A stretch of DNA of 64,000 nucleotides from Nitrobacter sp963807355 (GTDB lineage Bacteria; Pseudomonadota; Alphaproteobacteria; Rhizobiales; Xanthobacteraceae): assembly GCA_963807355.1 (NCBI GenBank), contig CAWEBX010000010.1:1-64000 (forward strand), read 5' to 3'. Positions 1-7,716 of this stretch are shown here, piece after piece (the stretch's first letter is position 1; each line of letters starts with the position of its first letter). The notes below the pieces were generated by a model. That model worked only from the letters and a program-made list of their open reading frames with translations, was not told where the DNA came from and made no database searches. The position numbers and the translations under genes are program-made.

Positions 1-1
1 G

Positions 2-118
2 ACACCCGTCAAGCCGGGCGCGGCCGGCATCGGAACGCCCACAGTGCTGCTGAACGATGAGTTCGTCGAGCTGACCGGCGACCCCCAGGCCGACCTGGTC
101 GACGCGCTGCAGGGCTGA
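2..118 (+). CDS. DsbA-like thioredoxin-fold protein, C-terminal end (partial)
   Basis: Only the last 38 codons are inside the window, ending at TGA 116-118; the gene enters from the left edge. The visible residues include GIGTPTV followed by VLLNDEF and an acidic C-terminus. A Gly-Thr-Pro stretch just before a beta strand is the cis-proline loop expected near the end of DsbA / thioredoxin-fold oxidoreductases, and DsbA-family genes upstream of infA are common in Microbacteriaceae (family knowledge). The CXXC active site would lie outside the window, so redox activity cannot be judged. The last 40 or so bases are duplicated at 1483-1523, see the direct repeat entries. Confidence 0.55.
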   Translation, partial: TPVKPGAAGIGTPTVLLNDEFVELTGDPQADLVDALQG

Positions 119-133
119 GTCTGCGCCGCGGTT
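76..133 (+). repeat. 58-bp direct repeat, left copy
   Basis: This stretch covers the final codons and stop of the DsbA-like gene plus about 15 bases after it. It recurs at 1483-1541 almost perfectly, with one inserted base after the GCTGAGTC segment. The two copies bracket the AbiEi-like gene and its hairpin blocks, as a target-site or attachment-site duplication would. Confidence 0.85.
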
Positions 134-167
134 CTCGCCCGCCCCGCGAGAGCCGACCCACCCTTGC

Positions 168-248
168 GCGAGCCGATACACCCTGTGCGAGCCGATACGT
201 CCCGCACTGCATGAGGCGTATCGGCCCGTCGCGCTCGTATCGGTTCGC
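168..248. repeat. Left hairpin block (two direct plus two inverted 12-mers)
   Basis: The 12-mer GCGAGCCGATAC occurs at 168-179 and 187-198. Inverted versions follow at 218-229 (imperfect) and 237-248 (GTATCGGTTCGC). The block folds into a long hairpin: outer 12-bp stem with one G-U pair, a symmetric 7/7-nt internal loop, an inner stem and a 19-nt apical loop. The offsets between motif starts are 19, 31 and 19 bases, exactly as in the right block at 1377-1457, although the spacer sequences differ. Confidence 0.85.
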
Positions 249-347
249 GAATGGAATGGCTCCTGCACAGCGAACCGGACGCAGCGGGTTCGCACCGAGA
301 AGTGGGAACGGGATGCCGCGGCATGGCGCTGCCGCCACTGTGGCGAC

Positions 348-1333
348 ATGCAGTTTGGCGAGGCTCAGGAGCACCTGCTCACGCGTCGGAAACTTGACGT
401 GCAGGGATGGACGGGGCGCACGATCGCGGCGGCAGTCGCCGACGGCACGCTGATCCGCCTTCACCATGGCGTCTATGTTCCGGGAGGGCTCTGGCGAACC
501 CAGTTCGCTGAGGCGAGGCACCTGCTGCGCGTCGCCGCGGTGCAGGGATCGCGCGACGGAGGAGGCGCGGTGCTCTCCCATGTGTCGGCCGCTGTCGCAT
601 GGGGCTTACCGCTTTACCGGCTCGATCCCCACCTTGTTCATGTCAGCGGAGGCATGGTGGACGGGCACACCCTGAGCGGCCGGCCACGGATCGCCCGACA
701 TGAGATCCTTGTCGCGGACGCTGATCGGACCCTTGTCGAGGGAATGGTGTGCACCTCGCTGTCACGCACGGTGGCCGACGTCATCCGATCGCTCCCGATT
801 GAGGCCGGCATCTCAATGGCGGACGCCGCCTTCCGACAGGTGGCGTGGGACGAGACCACGCATTCATACGATCCGGATGCGGCCGCCGGCTTCCGCGATG
901 CGGTGCAGGCGCACATGGAGCGCCATCGCCGGGCACGCGGAGTCCGGCTCGGTCGCCGTGTGCTCGCGCTCGCCGACGGGCGCGCGGAACTGCCGGGCGA
1001 GAGCGTCAGTCGACTGCGTCTTATCGAGCTCGGGTTCGCCATCGCGGGGCTGCAGACCGCGATTCCGGCACCGGGTGGGGGCATGTACTATGTCGACTTC
1101 GATCTCGCGAGGTCGGCGCGTGGGGCGAGTTCGACGGTGTCGGCAAGTACACTCAGCTGGCCCGGGCTGCGGGTCTGACGATGGACGAGGTCATCCTGGC
1201 CGAGAAGCGCCGGGAAGACTGGATCAGGGGGACCACCAATCGCCGGATGCCGCGGTGGGGCAGCAATGACATCATCACTGCCGGGACCCTCCGTGCTCGA
1301 CTGGAGTCCTTCCACATCAGCCCGCGCTCCTGA
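348..1333 (+). CDS. AbiEi antitoxin-like / DUF559-type protein, frameshifted
   Basis: Residues 1-60 form a winged-helix-like N-terminus (LIRLHHGVYVPGG) like the AbiEi-type antitoxin domain of type IV toxin-antitoxin proteins; the middle follows the pattern of orphan actinobacterial AbiEi proteins. The C-terminus (YYVDFDLA, then GAWGEFDGVGKYTQ) resembles the DUF559/Vsr-like endonuclease fold with its D-x-D and E-F-D-G core. The reading frame breaks near 1108-1118: YYVDFDLA is in one frame and EVGAWGEFDG in another, so one base is missing or two are extra. No partner toxin gene is adjacent. Function is unproven; orphan genes of this type are frequent in actinobacteria. The gene lies alone inside a hairpin-bounded element that separates the DsbA-like gene from infA. 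Confidence 0.7.
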
Positions 1334-1376
1334 GCGTGGAGTAGGCCTGCCCGCGGTGGTGACATGCGCATACCTC

Positions 1377-1457
1377 ACGAGCCGATACGGCGCGAGCGAG
1401 CCGATACTGAATGCAGCGCGCCAACCGTATCGGCTCGCCCGGGACGTATCGGTTCGC
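1377..1457. repeat. Right hairpin block (two direct plus two inverted 12-mers)
   Basis: 12-mers lie at 1377-1388 (ACGAGCCGATAC), 1396-1407 (GCGAGCCGATAC), 1427-1438 (GTATCGGCTCGC) and 1446-1457 (GTATCGGTTCGC). The inner pair is perfectly complementary. The spacing of 19, 31 and 19 bases equals that of the left block, with unrelated spacer sequence, so the geometry and the 12-mers appear to be what is conserved. It starts 43 bases after the AbiEi-like gene and could also act as its terminator. Confidence 0.85.
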
Positions 1458-1482
1458 CGACTCCCGCGCGCAACGCGCAACG

Positions 1483-1541
1483 CGGCGACCCCCAGGCCGA
1501 CCTGGTCGACGCGCTGCAGGGCTGAGTCGTGCGCCGCGGTT
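1483..1541 (+). repeat. 58-bp direct repeat, right copy
   Basis: This is a second copy of 76-133, including the 3' end and stop codon of the DsbA-like gene but without the rest of that gene. It ends at the first base of the likely infA -35 hexamer. Confidence 0.85.
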
Positions 1542-1569
1542 TGCCGCGGCATCCTTTATCACGTATGCT
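1541..1569 (+). promoter_or_regulatory. Likely promoter of infA and the alpha operon
   Basis: TTGCCG at 1541-1546 and TATGCT at 1564-1569 are 17 bp apart, a good housekeeping-sigma arrangement for an actinobacterium. The predicted start lies near 1576, giving a leader of about 90 bases before infA. Confidence 0.6.
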
Positions 1570-1664
1570 TGTTCTTTGGTGCGTTGCGCCTGTATTGGCG
1601 TGTCCAGGCACCGAAACCCCCATCCACCGCAGATCGATCGGTCTGCACAAGTGTTAGCGAGCGT

Positions 1665-1886
1665 ATGGCGAAGAAAGACGGTGTCATCGAGATCGAAGGC
1701 GTGATCTCCGAGGCGCTGCCCAATGCGATGTTCCGCGTTGAGCTGAGCAACGGACACAAGGTCCTCGCCACGATCTCGGGCAAGATGCGGCAGAACTACA
1801 TCCGCATCATCCCGGAAGACCGCGTGGTCGTGGAGCTCAGCCCCTACGACCTCACGCGCGGACGCATCGTCTACCGCTACCGCTAG
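1665..1886 (+). CDS. infA: Translation initiation factor IF-1
   Basis: The product is 73 residues, the usual bacterial IF-1 length. It is a single S1/OB-fold protein that binds the ribosomal A site of the 30S subunit during initiation. The start MAKKDGVIEIEG and the end RGRIVYRYR are nearly invariant in actinobacteria. The open frame extends further 5', but the ATG at 1665 gives the conserved N-terminus. It is the first gene of the infA-rpmJ-rpsM-rpsK-rpoA-rplQ operon, 66 bases ahead of rpmJ. Confidence 0.97.
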   Translation: MAKKDGVIEIEGVISEALPNAMFRVELSNGHKVLATISGKMRQNYIRIIPEDRVVVELSPYDLTRGRIVYRYR

Positions 1887-1952
1887 ACCGATCGAGAAGT
1901 AACACCCCAGGCGCTTGCGCCTGCCCGGTGAAGACAGCGAAACAGGAAAATC

Positions 1953-2069
1953 ATGAAGGTCAATCCCTCCGTCAAGCCCATCTGCGACCACTGCAAGGTC
2001 ATCCGTCGCCACGGTCGCGTCATGGTCATCTGCAAGAGCAACCCGCGTCACAAGCAGCGCCAGGGTTGA
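1953..2069 (+). CDS. rpmJ: 50S ribosomal protein L36
   Basis: This 38-residue protein has the zinc-ribbon ligands of the C+ form of L36: Cys11, Cys14, Cys27 and His32/33. It begins MKVNPSVKPICDHC and ends KQRQG. It is a late-assembling protein of the large subunit. It sits between infA and rpsM as in most actinobacteria. The purine-rich AACAGG stretch 8 bases before the ATG is a reasonable ribosome-binding site. Confidence 0.97.
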   Translation: MKVNPSVKPICDHCKVIRRHGRVMVICKSNPRHKQRQG

Positions 2070-2121
2070 TCGGATGCCGCGCCCGGCGCGGCCCGTGAAC
2101 TCACAACTCAACACACATAAA

Positions 2122-2185
2122 GGCAGGATCAGAACCCGCGCGAGCGGGGGACACCTCGGGCGGAGGCCCGGGCACCGATCCTGCT
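2122..2185 (+). promoter_or_regulatory. Candidate structured RNA leader before rpsM (three-way junction)
   Basis: GCAGGATC at 2123-2130 is the exact reverse complement of GATCCTGC at 2177-2184. Two hairpins sit inside: CCCGC/GCGGG (2135-2139, 2144-2148) with a GCGA tetraloop, and a 7-bp stem 2155-2161/2166-2172 with a GGAG loop. The fold ends about 30 bases before the rpsM start, where ribosomal-protein autoregulation would act. That it is regulatory is inference from position and fold only. Confidence 0.5.
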
Positions 2186-2216
2186 CCACACCTCCACTCA
2201 CTCCCAGGAGAACCGC

Positions 2217-2591
2217 ATGGCACGTCTTGCCGGCGTAGACATCCCGCGCGACAAGCGCGTGGTGATCGCCCTTACCTACATCTACGGTGTCGGACGCACC
2301 CGCTCGAACGAGATCCTCGCTGCGACGGAGATCGACGAGAACATCCGCGTCAAGGACCTCACCGATGACCAGCTGATCGCGCTGCGCGATCACATCGAAG
2401 GCAACTACAAGGTGGAGGGTGACCTCCGCCGCGAGGTCGCCGCCGACATCCGCCGCAAGGTCGAGATCGGCTCGTACGAGGGCATCCGCCACCGTCGCGG
2501 CCTGCCCGTGCGCGGTCAGCGCACCAAGACGAACGCACGCACCCGCAAGGGCCCGAAGCGCACCGTCGCCGGCAAGAAGAAGGCGCGCTAG
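2217..2591 (+). CDS. rpsM: 30S ribosomal protein S13
   Basis: The 124-residue product matches bacterial S13 along its length: MARLAGVDIPRDKR at the start, the helix-two-turn-helix core with YIYGVG, and the basic tail RGLPVRGQRTKTNAR ending in KKKAR. S13 sits in the 30S head and contacts the P-site tRNA and L5. AGGAG 6 bases before the ATG is a strong ribosome-binding site. It is preceded by a candidate structured leader and followed 37 bases later by rpsK. Confidence 0.98.
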   Translation: MARLAGVDIPRDKRVVIALTYIYGVGRTRSNEILAATEIDENIRVKDLTDDQLIALRDHIEGNYKVEGDLRREVAADIRRKVEIGSYEGIRHRRGLPVRGQRTKTNARTRKGPKRTVAGKKKAR

Positions 2592-2628
2592 GCCGCCGCC
2601 TGCGCTCAGGACTCAGGAGAACAAGCAC

Positions 2629-3027
2629 ATGGCACAGGCCAAGTCAGCCGCGCGCAAGCCGCGCCGCAAGGAGAAGAAGAACATCGCGCTGGGCCACGCC
2701 CACATCAAGTCGACGTTCAACAACACCATCGTCTCGATCACCGACCCGTCGGGCGCCGTCATCAGCTGGGCGTCGTCGGGTGGCGTGGGCTTCAAGGGCT
2801 CGCGCAAGTCGACGCCGTACGCCGCCGGCATGGCCGCGGAGTCCGCTGCCCGCCAGGCGCAGGAGCACGGCGTCAAGAAGGTCGACGTCTTCGTCAAGGG
2901 CCCGGGCTCGGGTCGCGAGACGGCGATCCGCTCGCTCCAGGCCGCCGGCCTCGAGGTCGGCTCGATCAACGATGTGACGCCGCAGGCTCACAACGGCTGC
3001 CGTCCCCCGAAGCGCCGCCGCGTCTGA
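2629..3027 (+). CDS. rpsK: 30S ribosomal protein S11
   Basis: The product is 132 residues, with the family core FNNTIVSITD, the VKGPGSGRE segment and the diagnostic C-terminus NGCRPPKRRRV. S11 forms part of the 30S platform. The frame is open upstream, but the ATG at 2629, preceded by AGGAGAAC, gives the expected actinobacterial N-terminus rich in Lys and Arg. The gene lies between rpsM and rpoA in the conserved order. Confidence 0.98.
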   Translation: MAQAKSAARKPRRKEKKNIALGHAHIKSTFNNTIVSITDPSGAVISWASSGGVGFKGSRKSTPYAAGMAAESAARQAQEHGVKKVDVFVKGPGSGRETAIRSLQAAGLEVGSINDVTPQAHNGCRPPKRRRV

Positions 3028-3068
3028 TCCTTCGACGGCGCTCAGGCGTCGGCCGCCCGACGGTCTAC

Positions 3069-3135
3069 TCGGTTCCTGAGTAGGCCGCCGCAGGCGCCCG
3101 TATCGAAACATCCGGATGCCTCGCCCGAGGCATCC
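3069..3135. repeat. Intergenic palindromes between rpsK and rpoA
   Basis: CTACTC...GAGTAG at 3065-3083 is followed by CGTATCGAAAC, a combination that I recall as a frequent Microbacteriaceae intergenic repeat. Immediately after it, GGATGCCTC (3114-3122) pairs perfectly with GAGGCATCC (3127-3135) across a GCCC loop. No T-tract follows, so this may be a processing or partial termination hairpin. Confidence 0.5.
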
Positions 3136-3205
3136 CTGCACAAAACTCAACACCTCACCCACCGCACGTGTCATATAGCGGGCACGTGATCGAAAGGAAC
3201 ACATA

Positions 3206-4196
3206 GTGCTCATCGCACAGCGTCCGACCCTGACCGAGGAGAAGATCGGGGAGTTCCGCAGCCGTTTCATCATCGAGCCGCTGGAGCCCGGCTTCGGCTA
3301 CACGATCGGCAACGCGCTGCGTCGCAGCCTCCTGTCGTCGATCCCCGGTGCGGCCGTCACGAGCATCCGCATCGACGGCGTCCTCCACGAGTTCAGCACC
3401 ATTCCCGGTGTCAAGGAGGATGTCACCGAGATCATCCTGAACATCAAGCAGCTCGTCGTCTCGAGCGAGCGCGATGAGCCCATCACGGCGTACCTGCGCA
3501 AGACGGGTGCCGGTGAGGTCACCGCGGCCGACATCTCCGCTCCCGCCGGCGTCGAGATCCACAACCCCGAGCTCGTCATCGCGACCCTGAACGACACCGC
3601 GAAGTTCGAGCTCGAGCTCACCATCGAGCGTGGCCGTGGCTACGTCTCGGCGACGCAGAACCGCAACGAGTACGCCGAGGCCGGACAGGTTCCGATCGAC
3701 TCGATCTACTCGCCGGTCCTCAAGGTCAGCTACCGCGTCGACGCCACCCGTGCGGGTGAGCGCACCGACTTCGACAAGCTCGTCCTGGACGTCGAGTCGA
3801 AGCCGTCGATCGCGACCGCGCGACGCCGTCGCCTCGGCTGGTCGCACGCTCACCGAGCTGTTCGGTCTCGCCCGCGAGCTGAACGTCGAGGCCGAGGGCA
3901 TCGAGATCGGCCCGCCGCCGGTCGAGACCGTCCTCTCCAACGAGCTGTCGATGCCGATCGAGGATCTCGACCTGTCGGTCCGCTCGTACAACTGCCTGAA
4001 GCGCGAAGGCATCAACACGGTGTCGGAGCTCGTCGCCCTCTCGGAGACGCAGCTCATGAACATCCGCAACTTCGGTCAGAAGTCGGTCGACGAGGTGCGC
4101 GACAAGCTCGTCTCGCTCGGCCTGTCGCTGAAGGACTCGGTCCCCGGGTTCGACGGCGCGCACTTCTACGGCGGCTACGACGACGAGACCATCTGA
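3206..4196 (+). CDS. rpoA: DNA-directed RNA polymerase subunit alpha, frameshifted
   Basis: The first part (to about residue 205) is the alpha N-terminal dimerisation domain: MLIAQRPTL, then GYTIGNALRRSLLSSIPGAA. The frame then breaks at about 3818-3826, where ESKPSIAT should continue into PRDAVASAGRTL but does so only in the +1 frame. The rest carries the linker and the C-terminal DNA/activator-binding domain (LSVRSYNCLKREGINTV, FGQKSVDEV) to TGA 4194-4196. Together the halves give a normal length of about 330 residues. As rpoA is essential, this is a sequencing error (two bases lost or one gained in a GC repeat) or a dead copy in the chimera. The start may be GTG at 3206, preceded by AAAGGAAC. 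Confidence 0.93.
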
Positions 4197-4198
4197 TC

Positions 4199-4239
4199 GG
4201 ATGCCGCGCACCCGGCCACGCGGCCGGGTCGAAGCATCC
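4199..4239 (+). terminator. Hairpin between rpoA and rplQ
   Basis: ACCCGGCC (4210-4217) pairs perfectly with GGCCGGGT (4222-4229) over an ACGC loop. An outer stem GGATGC/GCATCC (4199-4204, 4234-4239) extends it. There is no T-tract, so it may set the ratio of rpoA to rplQ messages or act in processing and need not end transcription. Confidence 0.45.
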
Positions 4240-4273
4240 GTGAGACCGACTTTTTCCCTCTGGAGTAATTGAT

Positions 4274-4865
4274 ATGCCCAAGCCCACCAAGGGTCCCCGC
4301 CTCGGAGGCGGCCCCGCCCACGAGCGCCTGATGCTTGCGAACCTCGCCGCCGCGCTCTTCACGCACAAGAGCATCACGACGACCGAGACCAAGGCCAAGC
4401 GCGTCCGTCCGCTCGCCGAGCGCCTCGTCACGTTCGCGAAGCGCGGCGACCTGCACGCGCGTCGTCGCGTGCTGTCGGTCATCGGTGACAAGACGGTCGT
4501 GCACACGCTCTTCACCGAGATCGCGCCGCTCGTCGCCGACCGTCCGGGTGGCTACACCCGCATCACCAAGGTGGGCAACCGCAAGGGCGACAACGCCCCC
4601 ATGGCCGTCATCGAGCTCGTCCTCGAGCCGGTGAACCCGAAGGTCAAGGCGAAGAAGGCTGCTCCGGCCGCCGCTGCCGCCGCGGCCGTCGAGGAGCCGC
4701 GCAGAGGACGAGGCCGCTGAGGTCGAGGCCGACGAGGCCCCGACGACCGGCGACCGACGACGCGCGACCGAGGCCGGCGCCGAGTCGCCCGAAGAGGGCG
4801 CTGCCGCCGAGGCTGCCGCCGAGGAGGCCGTCGTCGACGACGCCGCTGCCGAGAAGAGCGAGTAA
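4274..4865 (+). CDS. rplQ: 50S ribosomal protein L17 with acidic tail, frameshifted
   Basis: Residues 1-120 are the L17 core (MPKPTKGPRLGG, AHERLMLANLAAALF, GYTRITK, NAPMAVIELV). After an Ala-rich linker the frame breaks near 4697-4705: the direct frame ends in RRGRGR at 4720, while the +1 frame continues as a long Glu/Ala/Asp-rich tail to TAA 4863-4865. Actinobacterial L17 commonly has such an acidic alanine-rich extension, so the long version of about 196 residues is the likely native form. The operon appears to end here, at the terminator 45 bases downstream. Confidence 0.92.
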
Positions 4866-4909
4866 CACCGCTTCTCGCGCGGTGCCGGCATCCGGCATTC
4901 CTGCATTCA

Positions 4910-4945
4910 CGAAACCCGCTGGACCTTCTGGTCCCGCGGGTTTCG
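4910..4945 (+). terminator. Terminator after the alpha operon
   Basis: CGAAACCCGC at 4910-4919 pairs with GCGGGTTTCG at 4936-4945, and GGACC/GGTCC extends the stem around a TTCT loop with one bulge. It lies just after rplQ. The right arm provides a short T run (GGGTTTCG), which is typical of GC-rich terminators. Confidence 0.7.
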
Positions 4946-5115
4946 TGCTGTCCGGCGCGGACCGCGACCCGCGCGGCATCGATGCGGGCGCCGTCACACG
5001 TGCCAGTCACTATCCGGGGCCTGGCGGCATCCCGCTAGTCTGAGCGCCATCCCTCGGGGGCCGAGGGTTTCGGGGTTCAGGAGCGTGCGTCACGCGCATT
5101 TCCGACGGTCGGACT

Positions 5116-7298
5116 GTGGAGTCCGACCAGAGCGAGCCGGCTGCGGGAACGGCCCAGTGGGTGGGCACACCGCAGCCTCGTCGGCGCGCCGGTCTGTCGA
5201 TCTACTCGATCCTGCTCATCATGCTGCTGTCGGTGAGCGTGCTCTCGAGCATCGTCGTGGGAGTCATCGGGTACCTCAACGGCACTCAGGCGCTGCGCGT
5301 CCATCGCGACCGAGAAGCTCGTCGAGATCCGCGAGAACCGCGCCCGCGAAGTCGCGCAGCTGTTCGGCACGATCGAGAACGCCGTGCGGCTGAGCGCGAT
5401 GAACGAGACGAGCAAGCAGGCGGCCGTCGCCTTCAGCGAGGGGTTCGCAGAGCTGCAGAGCTCGCGAGCTCGATTCGGCGGCATCCGCTGCCGTCGACGA
5501 CTACTACGACGAGACGTTCGCCACGCAGCTCGCAGAGGCGACCGACGAGGACGTCGACGGCGCCGCCTTCGCGCCGAGGGATGCCGCCGCCCGCTACCTG
5601 CAGTACCACTACGTCATCCCCTACGAGAGCTGGGAGGACGCGATCGTGGTGGATGACGCCGGTGACGGCAGCGCCTGGACGGCGGCGCACGCGAAGTATC
5701 ACGACTACTACCGGGCGATGACCGAGCTGCAGCGCTTCGAGGATGTCCTGATGCTCGACACGCAGGGCAACGTCGTCTACACGGCGTTCAAGGGAGTCGA
5801 TCTCGGGGCGAACCTGCTCGAGGGACCGTACCGGCTCTCGAACCTCGCGGACGCGTACCGGCAGGTGATGAGCCGCAACATCGTCGGCGAAGTGGTGCTC
5901 TCGGACTTCGCGGCCTACAGCCCGAGCCTGGGGAACCCGGCGGGGTGGGCGGTCACGCCGATCTCCGTCGATGACGAGGTCGTCGGCGCGCTCGCGATCG
6001 AGCTCCCGATCGACCGGATCAACGAGGTCATGACCGTCGGCGGCGAGTGGGCCGACAACGGCCTCGGCGAGACCGGCGAGACGTATCTCGTGGGCCGGGA
6101 CGGCACCATGCGCTCCATCTCGCGCCAGCTGCAGGCCGAACCGGATGCGTACCGCTCGTCCGCGGTCGCGGCCGGGCTGTCGCCGGGAGCGGCGGCGCTC
6201 AGCGTGCAGAACGGCAACACCCTCCTGCAGCAGGTCGTCCTCGCCGAGGCGGTGAGCCGCGCGCAGGCGGGCGAGGACGGCGCGATCGTCGAGCGCAGCT
6301 ATCTCGGGCGGAACTCGATCACCGCGTATGCCCCGCTGGGGTGGGCGACCTCGGCTGGGTCATCGTCGCGCAGGAGAGCTATGACGAGGCGATGGCGCCC
6401 GTCGAGGATTTCACGCGCAACCTGATCCTCTCGACGGCCGCGATGATCATCTTCGTCTGCCTCCTGTCCCTCGTGCTCGCGCAGGTGTTCGTGAGGCCGC
6501 TGCGGCGACTCAAGCTCGCAGCGCAGCGCATCGCCGCGGGCGAGGAGGGCGTGCAGGTCGACGCCGGGTCGAGCGATGAGCTCGCCGACGTCGCGACCGC
6601 CTTCAACGACATGAGCCGGAGCCTGCAGATCAAGTCGAACCTCATCGAGCAGCAGGAGAAGGCGAACGAAGCCCTCATGCTCTCGTTCATGCCCGAGGGG
6701 ATCGCCGATCGCTACAAGCACGGCGACGATGCGATCACGCAGGACAACGACGACGTGACGGTGATCTTCGCCGACATCGTCGGATTCGAAGAGCTCGCGC
6801 TCACGCTGTCGTCCGGAGAGGCGATCACGAGGCTCAACGACCTCATCCGCATCTTCGATGAGGCCGCCGAGCGATACGGCGTCGAACGCGTGCGGACGAC
6901 CCGGCAGTCGTACGTCGCGAGCGTGCGGTCTCGGCACGCCCCGGGTCGACAACTCGCGGCGGGCGGTCGAGTTCGCGATCGAGCTGCACACCATCCTCGA
7001 GCGCTACTCCGCGCAGCAGGGCCTCGAGCTCGACCTGCGGGCCGGCCTCGACTCGGGGCAGGTCACGAGCGGCCTCATCGGTCGCGCGCGGATCGTCTAC
7101 GACATGTGGGGGGATGCCGTGAACCTCGCCTATCGCGTGCAGGGCGACTACGACGAGGCCGGCATCTACCTGACGCAGCGCGTCGCCGACCGTCTCCCGG
7201 ACACGATCACCCTCGTGCCCGCGGGCGAGGTCACGACCAAGAGCGGAACCCAGCGCGTCTGGCGCGTCGAGACGAGCGTCCCGGTCGTCGGGGGCTGA
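5116..7298 (+). CDS. Membrane sensor with HAMP and class III nucleotide cyclase domain, four frameshifts
   Basis: Joining the frames gives one protein of about 725 residues: a cytoplasmic N-terminus, TM1 (about residues 28-55, SIYSILLIMLLSVSVL), an extracellular dCache-like sensor domain, TM2 (near 6421-6490, LILSTAAMIIFVCLLSLVLA), a HAMP domain (RPLRRLKLAAQRIAAG) and a class III adenylate/guanylate cyclase homology domain. The frame shifts near 5292, 5475, 6345 and 6925. The first cyclase metal Asp (VIFADIVGFEE) and the N-x3-R pair (WGDAVNLAYR) are present. The segment holding the second metal Asp, normally IGDAY, reads TTRQSY. The domain may therefore be catalytically weak or a sensor-only relic. 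GTG at 5116 is the likely start. No regulatory partner is adjacent. Confidence 0.8.
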
Positions 7299-7336
7299 GG
7301 CATCCGTGATCTGCGGTCGAACGGCAGGGCGTCGCG

Positions 7337-7702
7337 ATGAGCGAGATCACCACGCAGCCGTGGTTCTGGCCCGCCGTCATCGTCTCGGTCGGGCTTCCGC
7401 TCGTGCTCATCGGCCTGACCGAGTTCGCGAACATGCTCCAGCGCACGGGCAGCAGGGCCGCGCCCATCGTCCTGATGGTGCGCAACTACCTCGTGCCGGT
7501 GGCGGGCGTCCTCGTGCTGCTGAGCCAGCCCGGCGCATGGGAGGGCTCGGGCACCTGGCCGAAGGTGATCTGGACGATCTTCGGCCTCCTCGTCATCGTC
7601 GTCACGATCAACGCGGTCAATCACCTGGTCTTCCACCGGGCCGAGAAGGGATCGTGGCGCGACCGGTTCCCGACGATCTTCAGCGACCTCATCCGGTCGA
7701 TC
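7337..7702 (+). CDS. MscS-family mechanosensitive channel, N-terminal part, cut at the contig join
   Basis: About 122 residues are readable. There are three membrane segments (PAVIVSVGLPLVLIGLTEFA, NYLVPVAGVLVLL, VIWTIFGLLVIVVTINAV), followed by RDRFPTIFSDLIRSIL, which resembles the start of the pore helix region in actinobacterial MscS-like channels. The protein then stops matching anything actinobacterial, and the frame runs into the TonB receptor sequence. The C-terminal channel domain is missing. The loss fits a chimeric assembly better than a natural deletion. Confidence 0.6.
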
Positions 7703-7716
7703 TTGCAAGATCGTAT
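7699..7716. other. Junction between actinobacterial and alphaproteobacterial DNA
   Basis: To the left, an MscS-like gene with actinobacterial codon use is cut off mid-gene. To the right, a TonB-dependent receptor lacking its 5' part begins, and GC content and codon third positions change abruptly (an AT-rich run appears near 7757-7790). No inverted repeats, integrase, tRNA or insertion sequence is visible at the join. Confidence 0.8.

Noticed and set aside
168..1457. A true integron cassette with attC sites
   Set aside because: The fold is similar in outline, but there is no integrase, the consensus core GTT is not clear and the element has a hairpin at both ends. The wider cassette idea is kept as a finding.
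1317..2492. Long open frame of 391 codons on the minus strand, opposite infA, rpmJ and rpsM
   Set aside because: High GC content keeps antisense frames open. The sense strand encodes conserved ribosomal proteins and the antisense product has no recognisable domain.
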